A stretch of 64,000 bases of DNA from Alicyclobacillus sp. SO9. GTDB taxonomy: Bacteria > Bacillota > Bacilli > Alicyclobacillales > Alicyclobacillaceae. The position numbers were made by a program, and so were the translations under genes. Within the stretch, counting starts at the first letter, position 1, and each line of letters starts with the position of its first letter. Below are positions 46,896 to 54,934 of this stretch, piece by piece. A model generated the notes under the pieces. The model was not told the origin of the DNA, did no database searches, and was given only the letters and a program-made list of their open reading frames with translations. The stretch is from the NCBI RefSeq assembly GCF_016406125.1, contig NZ_CP066339.1, forward strand, positions 806,001-870,000. Direction: 5' to 3'.

Positions 46896-48440
46896 TTAGG
46901 TGCGCAGAAATAGTTCAAGTTCAAACTGGTCTGACTTCTTCCATTCTGGCTTTCTTCGATAGGTCATCTTACTCAGGATGGAACGCAACATAGCATTCTT
47001 CTTCTCAATATCTGCGCTCTCGTATCCTTCCAACACTTCTCCGATTCTGGGCATTAGCTCTTGGACTTTATGTTGTTCGTGCAACATACCTTCAATTTTC
47101 TCTTCTATGGTGGTCAGTTCATTCTTAGATGTCGAAATTCGCTCTCCAAGTGCTCTATTTCGCGCGATGTATGTTGCGTCGTCATAGACTCCGCGTTCGA
47201 GTAAATCATGAAGCCGATTGAGTTGAGTATCTAACTCCGCCAACTCGGATTCAACAGCCTTCTTCTTGTTTTCAAGCACAGCTACCCTTGAGTATTCTCC
47301 GCGGCTTGACTTATGCTTCATTCGTTCGTCAATCGTCATCCCGTCGAAAGTTTCCCGGAGCGCAGCCAGCATTCGATTGTGCACATCTTCCCATGCCGCA
47401 CTCTTGGTATGACAGCCCACAGTTGTGCAAAGGAGTCTATTCTTGCGCCCTCCGTATGCCGGTCTGAAACGCATGGCGTGATTGCATTCGGCACAATAGA
47501 GGAGTGCAGCCATGGGGTTTGCCAATTCAGTTTTGACAGGGATTCTCGGTTTTGATTGTACTGAATCTAAATATTTTTGATAGGTCTCATCTGACACAAG
47601 GGCCTCATGCGCATTTTCGTGCACAACCCAGTTCGACTCCGGTTGCTTGACTTTCGTACGGCCGCTCGGGTTTTTGGTTGTCTTGTAATTTTTGTACATG
47701 CCCCACACTATATGACCGCGATAGACGGGATTTGTGAGCATGCTATAAAGAGTGGATTCTTCCCAATAGGGTAATCGTCCTGTTGGTGTAGGGACGCCGT
47801 CCTCGGTCAATCGACGACATATAGATGTCATGCCCATACCTTGCGCAGCCAGTTCAAAAATCAGCTGAACAACCGGTGCTTTATCTGGGTCTGGATAGAG
47901 CTTCAAATTTTCATCGCGCAGATATCCATAAGGTGGATTGCGACCTACGTGCTTTCCTTCTGCTGAGCTGTCGCGTCGCCCGCGCTGCATACGTCTGGTG
48001 ATGATTTTTAGTTCGCGTCGAGCCATAAATGCCTCAAACTCGGACCATTCTTCATCCATTTCATCGAGCAGATTGTAGACCTTACGTGGTGTGATAATGA
48101 GTGTCTCCGTCTGCTTGAATGTTTCCTGTATGACGCCTTGGTCAATCATGTTACCACGACCTAGCCGGTCTATGTCCATGCAGAGAACCGCATCCGTCTC
48201 TCCATCTTCAAGGTCCTGCAGTAGGCGCTGCATTTGTGGGCGATCCAGTATTCGCTCTCCGCTTACTACTTCTTCATAGATGTCGAGAACAGTCCATCGA
48301 TGCTGACGTACGAGTGCCATGAGTGCTCTCTTATGCTTGGAGAGCGTGTCACCTTCACCACGTGCTTCGGCCTCGAGGTCTGCACGAGATTTTCGTAAAT
48401 ATGGACGTACACGAATATCTGTTGGGAACCGGGAGGACAT
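46896..48440 (-). CDS. Large serine recombinase 3, 514 aa
   Basis: The resolvase domain has Ser18 in PYLRKSRADLE, then CMDIDRLGRGNM and ARRELKIITRRMQRG. The recombinase domain (VGRNPPYGYL, LPYWEESTLYSMLTNPVYRGH) is followed by a zinc ribbon (CAECNHAMR ... C ... C) and a long coiled coil (VLENKKKAVESELAELDTQL). ATG 48440 follows GAGGTGA with 5 bases; an ATG at 48464 lacks a ribosome site. It shares the RKSR active-site style with recombinase 1, unlike recombinase 2. Confidence 0.95.
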   Translation of the reverse strand: MSSRFPTDIRVRPYLRKSRADLEAEARGEGDTLSKHKRALMALVRQHRWTVLDIYEEVVSGERILDRPQMQRLLQDLEDGETDAVLCMDIDRLGRGNMIDQGVIQETFKQTETLIITPRKVYNLLDEMDEEWSEFEAFMARRELKIITRRMQRGRRDSSAEGKHVGRNPPYGYLRDENLKLYPDPDKAPVVQLIFELAAQGMGMTSICRRLTEDGVPTPTGRLPYWEESTLYSMLTNPVYRGHIVWGMYKNYKTTKNPSGRTKVKQPESNWVVHENAHEALVSDETYQKYLDSVQSKPRIPVKTELANPMAALLYCAECNHAMRFRPAYGGRKNRLLCTTVGCHTKSAAWEDVHNRMLAALRETFDGMTIDERMKHKSSRGEYSRVAVLENKKKAVESELAELDTQLNRLHDLLERGVYDDATYIARNRALGERISTSKNELTTIEEKIEGMLHEQHKVQELMPRIGEVLEGYESADIEKKNAMLRSILSKMTYRRKPEWKKSDQFELELFLRT

Positions 48441-48602
48441 GTCGTTCACCTCAAATAATCTCACTTTTAAGACATCTAGATTGGTGCTGTATTGATTTTA
48501 CTAAAAACATATGAAAAAGGACTACAGCACAATACATTTGCTGACAAAGCACCTGACGGCAGTCTCCTTTCATGCAAATTAGTACATTTTCCAATCAGCA
48601 TA

Positions 48603-49037
48603 CTATAGTTCCCAGTCCAATATCGGCTCAGGATAGGATAGTTGTGCGAACTCGGCTTTGATGACACCGTCCAGCACACCTAGAATGATGAAATCATTTC
48701 TGTGGTGACGTTCCTCAGGAATTCGCTCACCAGAGACGCGCAATATCGGTTCTGTTTCATTGGTTCCTTCGAAGAGGCGCAGTGTTCCTTCCTCCCCAAA
48801 GGCAACCAACACAATCTGACACTCCATGTTTGGCCACCGTTGTTCACGAAAGATTGCCCAGTCTCCTGGGAACAATCCAAACGTGTCAAGTCCCATATCG
48901 TCCACCTGGACGCCGAAGCGTTTGTATGGTGCGTAGTCCCTCACTACCAAATCAGGAGCATTCTCCGGTGTGTCCAGGACTGCTGCAGACAGTGAAGGAA
49001 TAGAGCCAAAGGTTGGAATGTGAAATGTGTCTGACAT
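48603..49037 (-). CDS. S24/LexA-fold protein without catalytic Ser, 144 aa
   Basis: The C-terminal part FGVQVDDMGLDTFGLFPGDWA resembles the LexA/CI peptidase fold, where the motif is GDSM...GD. Here Ser is Asp (VDDM), and the catalytic Lys position reads TLRLF with Arg. No helix-turn-helix is present. The protein is probably a non-cleaving relative that binds a partner. It follows the immA gene by 12 bp, in one operon behind a LexA box. Confidence 0.7.
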   Translation of the reverse strand: MSDTFHIPTFGSIPSLSAAVLDTPENAPDLVVRDYAPYKRFGVQVDDMGLDTFGLFPGDWAIFREQRWPNMECQIVLVAFGEEGTLRLFEGTNETEPILRVSGERIPEERHHRNDFIILGVLDGVIKAEFAQLSYPEPILDWEL

Positions 49038-49049
49038 GAATCTCCCTCC

Positions 49050-49682
49050 TTAATAGCTGGCGCGACGTCGGCGTCCGACAATGGCGCCGTCACGGACCAG
49101 GTATTCAATTTTGTCATTGAGCGGATGACGATAGGTGTAGTCGGAGGAGGCGGTCTGTTCCTTGACGGCTTCTTCCATCTGACGTTGCATCGCAATGTCT
49201 CGCAGTCTCTGTTCCAACAAATCAATACGTGCATCCATAAATGTTTCAGGTACGTCAAATGAGTATGCGAGCTGTGAGACCAATTGCTGTCGATTGAATG
49301 CTTGGGTGATGCTGTTTGCCAGCAAGAAAGTAGGGGCGAGAGCGAACATGGCGAATCGATCAGCCTGGAACTCTTGGAAGGCTCGGAAGTCCATGGTCAT
49401 GATGTCCTGGCGCCCGGCGTGCATCAGTACGTGCCCCAACTCATGCGCCAATTCGACTCTCTGGTGTCCTAAGGGAATCCGGGAGTCTAATACAATAAAA
49501 TATTTGTTTTTGAGTGAAAATGAAGTAGAGTCTCTAGGCAGTTCACGGACAATGATTCCCGCTTCGTCAGTAATCCAGTCCAAATCAATGTCTTGAGAGG
49601 TCATGATGCCATGTTTTCGGTAAAAATCGACAACAGAGGATTCGAGCGGTGTTGGAATGTAATGCTCGAGGATGTCTAACAT
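49050..49682 (-). CDS. ImmA/IrrE-family metallopeptidase, 210 aa
   Basis: The zinc motif HELGH is at residues 80-84, with a downstream acidic residue in EFQADRFAMFAL. ImmA proteases cut phage-type repressors after DNA damage and allow induction of mobile elements (ICEBs1 is the model). The start MLDILEHYIP follows AGGAGG. The likely target is the repressor at 51585. Confidence 0.9.
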   Translation of the reverse strand: MLDILEHYIPTPLESSVVDFYRKHGIMTSQDIDLDWITDEAGIIVRELPRDSTSFSLKNKYFIVLDSRIPLGHQRVELAHELGHVLMHAGRQDIMTMDFRAFQEFQADRFAMFALAPTFLLANSITQAFNRQQLVSQLAYSFDVPETFMDARIDLLEQRLRDIAMQRQMEEAVKEQTASSDYTYRHPLNDKIEYLVRDGAIVGRRRRASY

Positions 49683-49714
49683 AGAAACCTCCTGTAGAAA
49701 AATAGTTCAAAAAG

Positions 49715-49728
49715 GGAACGTGTGTTCG
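49715..49728 (-). promoter_or_regulatory. LexA (SOS) box
   Basis: GGAACGTGTGTTCG matches the Bacillus LexA consensus CGAAC-N4-GTTCG at 9 of 10 fixed bases. It lies 34 bp upstream of the immA start, so the immA/S24 operon should be SOS-induced. Confidence 0.65.
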
Positions 49729-49832
49729 TATATAGGGGTGATTATATACCGTGATCGAGTAAATTGGAAGACAAATCTAATTGTGGTGCTAGTCGAAAGG
49801 ATGAGTGGAATGTGTAATGAATGAGAAGGGCA

Positions 49833-51308
49833 TCAAATTACCCCGTCAAGTTGTTCTAGGGAATAGAATGTCACATCCCCGAAAGCATCGTACAATTTTC
49901 GTTCATGCAACGAAATGGTATCCTCAGCATTCTTTCTAAGAGCTTTACGAACACGTCGCTGCATATCATAGATTGCATAAAGGTCTATATCGTCACTGAT
50001 GGTGGCGACAACGTCATCGCTTATTGTTCGTATGTATTCTATACGACCATCGAGAACCGTATAGTCACGAAAGTCAGCAGAATTGACTTCAAGTTCAATA
50101 TCGCACTGACATTCAATATCAAACAAAACAGACTTAATCGCGATGTCATTACCCTGAAGTTTACCATCGACTAAGACACTTATGACAAATCTTCCAGAAA
50201 CCTCAACCTTATTTGCATCGATTGAAAAATGGATGCTGTCCTCATCGAAGGCAATATTTTCAAATTCCACAGAGTAGTCTGCTGCGCGATGTTCAAAGAA
50301 AGTATCCAAGTCGCGAACTATGTAATTGAGATCAATTTCGTCCGAATACCGGAGTTCGTCCATGACATAGTGATCCAAGACATTCGTCTTATTTAACTGG
50401 AAGTGAAGTTTCATGTCATCCATGAAACCGTGAAGTTTCGAGAGATTCTCAATGAATTCATTAAGTGTTAACATATAGAACCCTGTACGACTGTATTCAT
50501 GAAATTCCTTAACTAGTTCATCATGAGGTCCAACGAGTTTCTTATGTTCGCGTTTCGTCTTATCATGTGTAACAGTCTCATGTGTCCACCAATCAGACTT
50601 GACGTCATCGATAATCAACAGAATGTCTTGCTCTGTTTCGCATGCAAGTTTAATAATCTCTTTCCATATTATTAGATCGCCAAATGCTTTTCTCTTTTCT
50701 GCATAGTCATCAGTCTTGACTTCAGTCATTTTGTGAGCATCTCGAAAACCTGGGGGAATTCCAAGCCGATAGCGAGTGTCGCCTTCAACATATATTTTAA
50801 TTAATTCACTATGTCCGAAGGGAGTCCCAAACTGTCCGTTAGTTCTCAACTTCTCTACAAAATCAGAGACTGTGTCGTCTTTTACGTATTGCTTGTTTTG
50901 TTGTTTTTCATGAGCGATTTCCTCATTAGCGCCCCCTAAATCAGTTCTTGCTTCCTGAAGACTGCCAATAACATTGTCTAATAAGTCCTCAAACGTTGGA
51001 TATTGGAATCTATCGCATTTTCCTAAGATAGCGTAGAGCTTTACAATTGTGTCGTCCAAAACGCTATCAACATCTTGTTGTATTTGTTCATATTTCTTGA
51101 AAGATTTTCTGATTACTCTGCCCTTGTTGTTTTGAAACTCCGTATACACCTGATATGGTAACCAGACCCTATCCCTAATTGAACTGAATTTCTCGAGGAT
51201 TTCCTGTGTTGTATCGTGAGGGAAGTTATACAGGTTCAAATAAGCACTGCTATCAAAGATCACAGTTCCCTTATTGGTCCAGAACACCCTGAAATCCTCA
51301 AACTCCAT
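49833..51308 (-). CDS. PIN-like domain protein (DUF4935/PIN_8 type), 491 aa
   Basis: The N-terminal half looks like a PIN nuclease: first Asp in VIFDSSAYLNLYNFP, E in YTEFQNNKG, later Asp in KAFGDLIIWKEI and DILLIIDDVKSDWW, with a helical insert between. The C-terminal 200 residues are unknown. Such proteins may cut RNA. In a mobile element a role against phage or rival elements is possible but not shown. ATG 51308 follows AGGGA; ATG 51320 is too close. Confidence 0.75.
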   Translation of the reverse strand: MEFEDFRVFWTNKGTVIFDSSAYLNLYNFPHDTTQEILEKFSSIRDRVWLPYQVYTEFQNNKGRVIRKSFKKYEQIQQDVDSVLDDTIVKLYAILGKCDRFQYPTFEDLLDNVIGSLQEARTDLGGANEEIAHEKQQNKQYVKDDTVSDFVEKLRTNGQFGTPFGHSELIKIYVEGDTRYRLGIPPGFRDAHKMTEVKTDDYAEKRKAFGDLIIWKEIIKLACETEQDILLIIDDVKSDWWTHETVTHDKTKREHKKLVGPHDELVKEFHEYSRTGFYMLTLNEFIENLSKLHGFMDDMKLHFQLNKTNVLDHYVMDELRYSDEIDLNYIVRDLDTFFEHRAADYSVEFENIAFDEDSIHFSIDANKVEVSGRFVISVLVDGKLQGNDIAIKSVLFDIECQCDIELEVNSADFRDYTVLDGRIEYIRTISDDVVATISDDIDLYAIYDMQRRVRKALRKNAEDTISLHERKLYDAFGDVTFYSLEQLDGVI

Positions 51309-51584
51309 TGTGAGAATCATTCCCTATCTTGTGATTATTCTACCGTCATCGGATTATTTTACTACAAAATTCGGTAGGCTGGGAATTCACATACTGACGT
51401 TTTTTCTACGATACGCTCTCTATTAAGTTTGCAGTCACACGATGAATCGAGCTGGTTAGGACTGTCTAAGTAACCAAGATTGACAATGACATGGCTAAGG
51501 GAACCGAAAGAAAAACGAGAGGTTACAGATGAAGCGGACTCAATGAACCAGAGGAGAATGATAGCGAAAAATGATCGAGTCACG

Positions 51585-51968
51585 CTACTCACTGCGCTTT
51601 TGGTTACGCTTTTGTTCCCGCTGCCATAGAAGACGTAGGGTTTCCATCATGTACTCCTTTTGTTCGTCAGAAGAGCGCTTGAAGTCATAAAAGAATGCTT
51701 CTTCGAGGTTCTCTTCGACCCAGCGAAGAAACTCGGCTTGTTCTGGATCGATTTCAGCGGGATCCAAAGTTTTTCCTGTCACGAGGTAGTCAATAGAAAC
51801 GTCGTAGTGATTCGCCAGCTTTGCCAGAACATCAGTGTCGGGTTTCCTATAATCCCGTTCATATCCGGACAATGTACCAATGGAAATACCAAGGGCTTTG
51901 CAAACCTCGTTCTGAGTGTGTTTACTGCGTTCTCTGGCGCGTTTCAATCTATCGCCCAAAGTCTCCAT
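51585..51968 (-). CDS. CI-like HTH repressor, 127 aa
   Basis: An XRE helix-turn-helix fills residues 3-62 (LGDRLKRARERSKHTQNEVC, LGISIGTLSGYERDYRKPD). The C-terminal part (about 70-127) is acidic and helical, with no peptidase fold. It diverges from the Cro-like gene, with operators in between. It is the probable maintenance repressor of element 3. ATG 51968 lies 8 bases after GAGGTGAT. Confidence 0.88.
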   Translation of the reverse strand: METLGDRLKRARERSKHTQNEVCKALGISIGTLSGYERDYRKPDTDVLAKLANHYDVSIDYLVTGKTLDPAEIDPEQAEFLRWVEENLEEAFFYDFKRSSDEQKEYMMETLRLLWQREQKRNQKRSE

Positions 51969-52003
51969 TTTGTCCAATCACCTCACATCAACTATAACGA
52001 GAA

Positions 52004-52103
52004 TAAGCGTTTTGCGAAATAAACATAGGCGAAACGCTTATTTATTTGTTTACATACGCGAAATGCGTATTTATACTAGGGCTGAAAATAAGCGTTTCAC
52101 GTA
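52004..52103. promoter_or_regulatory. Four operators of the CI/Cro-like switch
   Basis: Four related palindromes lie between the divergent regulator genes: TAAGCGTTTTGCGAAA (52004), AGGCGAAACGCTTA (52027), ATACGCGAAATGCGTAT (52054) and TAAGCGTTTCACGTA (52089). The consensus is TAAGCGTTTCGCGTAA. They cover the promoters in both directions. Confidence 0.88.
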
Positions 52104-52119
52104 TAAAGGAGGAAGCTAC

Positions 52120-52320
52120 ATGACACCCGTCTACATCAAGGTCGAAAAAGTGAGACAAAAGAAGAGTGTAACGAAAGCTCATATTGCTCGATATTGTAGT
52201 AAGAGTGCAGCCTGGTATCAGGATATTTCTAATGGTCGACGAACTCTCAAGGTTGAAGCATTGCAGAAAATCGCTGAGGCATTGGACGTTCCAGTGGGCC
52301 TTTTTTTGAAGATGAAGTAA
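52120..52320 (+). CDS. Cro-like HTH regulator, 66 aa
   Basis: A small XRE-family protein: KSVTKAHIARYCSKSAAWYQ with DISNGRRTLKVEALQKIAEA form the helix-turn-helix. ATG 52120 follows AAAGGAGG. It is divergent from the repressor and starts the rightward operon. A further operator overlaps its stop. Confidence 0.85.
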   Translation: MTPVYIKVEKVRQKKSVTKAHIARYCSKSAAWYQDISNGRRTLKVEALQKIAEALDVPVGLFLKMK

Positions 52321-52333
52321 GCGTTTCGCGTAA
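52318..52333. promoter_or_regulatory. Fifth operator, perfect palindrome
   Basis: TAAGCGTTTCGCGTAA overlaps the stop codon of the Cro-like gene and is nearly a perfect palindrome, the best of the five copies. It may tune transcription of the genes behind cro. Confidence 0.8.
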
Positions 52334-52352
52334 CAACAGTTCGGCTTAGGCG

Positions 52353-52490
52353 GTGGCAAATGTGGCTGAGCAACGTGTACGACATCAGATTGTAATGGAA
52401 GAACTGGCGAAGGCCCGAGAAGCGAGAGAGCACCTTCACCGAGGCCCTCCTAGAGTGGTAGAAATTAGGGCCACGTCGTTCGATGTCTAG
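52353..52490 (+). CDS. Small ORF, 45 aa, unknown
   Basis: The frame VANVAEQRVRHQIVMEELAK is charged and helical. The ribosome site is weak (TTAGGCGG, better placed for the GTG at 52362). It lies between the Cro-like gene and the next small gene of the element. Confidence 0.35.
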   Translation: MANVAEQRVRHQIVMEELAKAREAREHLHRGPPRVVEIRATSFDV

Positions 52491-52644
52491 TCATCGTTGG
52501 ATGATGGACCGTGTGTCGTTTCAATGCCACCTTCCGTTGTTTGATGTGTAGCATCAAATAACTTCTGCGGAAGAAGAAGGAATCCTGCGGCAGTGGAAAG
52601 CAGACAAGCGGTGAGTTCATAGATTAAACGGGGAGGGGATCTAT

Positions 52645-52845
52645 TTGGAAACTGTGGTCAAGAAAATCGGAAACACAAAGATCACTGTGCATTCCCCGTC
52701 TGGCATTATCAGCAAGTCTCCAGTGCAACGCCAAAAGTGGTTCCGCGAGGAATGGGCAGCGGGGAATCCAGTGGTACGAAGCATAGTTGATGCGGCATTC
52801 AAGCTTCAAGTGTCGGAGGCAGCAAGGAATGAAGCACAAGGCTAG
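52645..52845 (+). CDS. Small phage-type protein, 66 aa
   Basis: The protein starts METVVKKIGNTKITVHSPSG at a TTG that follows GGGGAGGGG. It contains SKSPVQRQKWFREEW. Proteins of this type are common in early phage operons. The function is unknown. Confidence 0.6.
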   Translation: METVVKKIGNTKITVHSPSGIISKSPVQRQKWFREEWAAGNPVVRSIVDAAFKLQVSEAARNEAQG

Positions 52846-52930
52846 CGCGAAGGCGCTGGCTGCGGACAAGCCTATTCGGGAAGTTGGAAAAACACGCAGG
52901 CAGCCTGAGTGGTCAGAGGGCATTAAGTAG
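52829..52930 (+). CDS. Small basic ORF, 33 aa
   Basis: The frame MKHKASAKALAADKPIREVG has GGAGG 9 bases before its ATG and overlaps the end of the gene before by 17 bases in another frame. Unknown. Confidence 0.35.
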   Translation: MKHKASAKALAADKPIREVGKTRRQPEWSEGIK

Positions 52931-53128
52931 AGGCAGTTCTGGACTCAATAACTGATGAAAGGAAGATAAACAGGGTTCAGTACTCAGAATTTACAAAGGG
53001 TATGAAATCAGGCGTCACGATGACTTCGGCTTGCATGATCGTCAATTTCCATTTTGATGTGAAATCAATACCGCTTTGAGCGGTTTGAAAGAGAAGCGCA
53101 ATTTAGCGAATGAGGAAGTGCTACGAGA

Positions 53129-53353
53129 ATGTCCATAAAATGCAAAAGGCCAACCAGCGGCGAACTGGTCAGCCAACATCAAAAAGTATCCGTACCTATA
53201 GTATATCGCGGCGTCACTGTGCGAATCAAGCATCGCTTGTTGCCGGGTATATATCAGCCGAGGTACTACAGCGGTTCGGACCCTCCGTTTGGAGATGGTC
53301 CTATTTTTGATGCATTCGTTGTGACGAGTGTTTTTGTGGAGGTGATGGGATGA
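53129..53353 (+). CDS. Small phage-type protein, 74 aa
   Basis: The frame MSIKCKRPTSGELVSQHQKV leads to VPIVYRGVTVRIKHRLLPG. GAGGAAG lies about 10 bases upstream. Its stop overlaps the start of the sigma-like gene (ATGA). No family is recognised. Confidence 0.5.
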   Translation: MSIKCKRPTSGELVSQHQKVSVPIVYRGVTVRIKHRLLPGIYQPRYYSGSDPPFGDGPIFDAFVVTSVFVEVMG

Positions 53354-53997
53354 ATGAGGAACTTTGGGCGATTCGGAGGATACAGGAGTATCAGCAGTCT
53401 ATGGAGCAGGTTCGAGAACAGAGAAAGGATCACGAAAGACGGGTGAAACGGGCCGAGGAGCAACGAGATTTTGAGACGCTGATGGCCGAAGAGGAACACG
53501 TGAAGTACTGCAAATGGATGGAGGACAACTGCCGCTATGCAATGCAGCAACTAGCCAAGTATGCCACTGCCTACGAGGTTGACCGTACGAAACAGAAGGA
53601 ATCCACGAAATGGGTTTATACGGTGACTCGATTTGACCCTGTGATTTTGGACAACATCGGTGGAACTTTTGATGACTATGATTTTTTGAGAGATGAAGTG
53701 CAGGCGAAAAGCACGGAGTACCACTTGGACCTTAGGGTGTTATCTTACCGCGAAAGGGAGGCTCTCCTCTTATACGTGCTAGACGGATGCACGTGGAGTG
53801 AAATCGCTCAGCAGTTGGATGTGACGCGAAGTAGTGTGCAAACGTACATCCGGCGTGCAAGGCAGAAACTTCAGCGTTTGAGAGCGGAGGGGGTACAGCT
53901 TACGCTTATCAATTCCCCGACCTGTACTGAGTCCGAGACCACATATGTTCACGGGTTGACTCGTGACAAGCCGTTACCGTTGGTTGCGGCACCATAG
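53350..53997 (+). CDS. Sigma-70 region 4-like regulator, 215 aa
   Basis: The N-terminal 100 residues form a coiled coil. The C-terminal segment LSYREREALLLYVLDGCTWS followed by EIAQQLDVTRSSVQTYIRRA is a region-4 helix-turn-helix, as in phage late regulators (ArpU/sigma-like). It probably controls transcription of later element genes. Confidence 0.85.
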   Translation: MNEELWAIRRIQEYQQSMEQVREQRKDHERRVKRAEEQRDFETLMAEEEHVKYCKWMEDNCRYAMQQLAKYATAYEVDRTKQKESTKWVYTVTRFDPVILDNIGGTFDDYDFLRDEVQAKSTEYHLDLRVLSYREREALLLYVLDGCTWSEIAQQLDVTRSSVQTYIRRARQKLQRLRAEGVQLTLINSPTCTESETTYVHGLTRDKPLPLVAAP

Positions 53998-54041
53998 AAG
54001 AAATTAGGAACCCACTATATTCTCTGGAACGGAGGATTGTG

Positions 54042-54200
54042 ATGACGAACAACCAAGCGGAAGCTTATGCCAAGCTGGCGATGGAAGCGGAAGGCTTAAG
54101 CAGAAAGCAAGTGGAGCAAATTTTACAGAACATGCGGATCCTCTTTGATACGTACTCGGAGCCAGAAATCTGTCGTAAAGCATTTGAGGTCAACTGTTAG
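54042..54200 (+). CDS. Small ORF, 52 aa
   Basis: MTNNQAEAYAKLAMEAEGLS, then RKQVEQILQNMRILFDTYSE; GGAGG lies 8 bases before the ATG. It is helical and charged and similar in style to small proteins of phage early regions. Unknown. Confidence 0.55.
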   Translation: MTNNQAEAYAKLAMEAEGLSRKQVEQILQNMRILFDTYSEPEICRKAFEVNC

Positions 54201-54298
54201 AGAGCAGGTGAACGAGGTAGCAATACGTTGATGCGGGTAACAGTAAACATAGATAGGTAACACAGAAGATGGGAATTGCAGGCGGAAGGTGAGTAATC

Positions 54299-54511
54299 GT
54301 GGGGAAGCTTTCAGAGATCAACAAGCAGTACCAGAAAATTGTGGCATTGAACCAGTCCGAAGAGGAGCGGGATGAAGCGCTGGCAGGGCTCATGAAGGAG
54401 ATGGAGCGACAGTATCATATTCCCGTCATCTTGAATCCCGACTGGGAGTGGCGAAATAAAGCGGTGAGTGTGATGTACCGTGTCATTTCCCAAAGCAGAA
54501 CTGTTTTGTGA
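54299..54511 (+). CDS. Small ORF, 70 aa
   Basis: The GTG start follows GGAAGGTGAG. The N-terminal part KLSEINKQYQKIVALNQSEE is helical. The C-terminal part YHIPVILNPDWEWRNKAV is conserved-looking in phage proteins. Unknown function. Confidence 0.6.
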   Translation: MGKLSEINKQYQKIVALNQSEEERDEALAGLMKEMERQYHIPVILNPDWEWRNKAVSVMYRVISQSRTVL

Positions 54512-54526
54512 ATTTGAAAGGCGGGC

Positions 54527-54700
54527 ATGTGTGTGGCAGATAAATTGAAAGCTGGAGACCTTGTGGTGATGGAAGATTGCTGCGAGGCTCCCCGGTATAA
54601 GAATCGCGTATGGCGAGTTGCGTCTGACGCTTTTGATGTAGGCGGTCCGAGCGTAGGAGCAGAGGTCGTTATTCTGGATGGCAGGGTCTCTGCAAAGTGA
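54527..54700 (+). CDS. Small ORF, 57 aa
   Basis: The frame VADKLKAGDLVVMEDCCEAP has the look of a small SH3-like beta fold (GDLVVM, VWRVASDAF, EVVILDG). GAAAGGCGGG lies before the start. Its stop overlaps the next start (GTGA). Unknown. Confidence 0.5.
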   Translation: MCVADKLKAGDLVVMEDCCEAPRYKNRVWRVASDAFDVGGPSVGAEVVILDGRVSAK

Positions 54701-54873
54701 GCAGAGACCAGGTTGAGGAACGTGGAATGTTCTTTTGTTCTAACTGCGGACATACGCCGTTGGTTCACGTTCCTGATACGGACAGACCTCATGAAGGCTG
54801 TGCCACCTGCGGCTTCAATGAATGGATTTTTGAACCGCCAGAAACTGTGTTGGCAGCGAAAAACAAGGCTTGA
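54697..54873 (+). CDS. Zinc-ribbon protein, 58 aa
   Basis: Two Cys pairs, CSNCGH and CATCGF, 22 residues apart, form a zinc ribbon. GTG 54697 overlaps the gene before by 4 bases. Such small proteins are common in phage operons, often with nucleic-acid partners. Confidence 0.6.
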   Translation: MSRDQVEERGMFFCSNCGHTPLVHVPDTDRPHEGCATCGFNEWIFEPPETVLAAKNKA

Positions 54874-54934
54874 GAAAAGAGAAGCCTGATCAATCTAGGT
54901 ATCAATCTAAACGGTAAGGATGGAGTGTGAAGGT

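Noticed and set aside
51362-51592. 76-aa minus-strand frame behind the repressor
   Set aside because: No ribosome site, it overlaps the repressor end and resembles no family.
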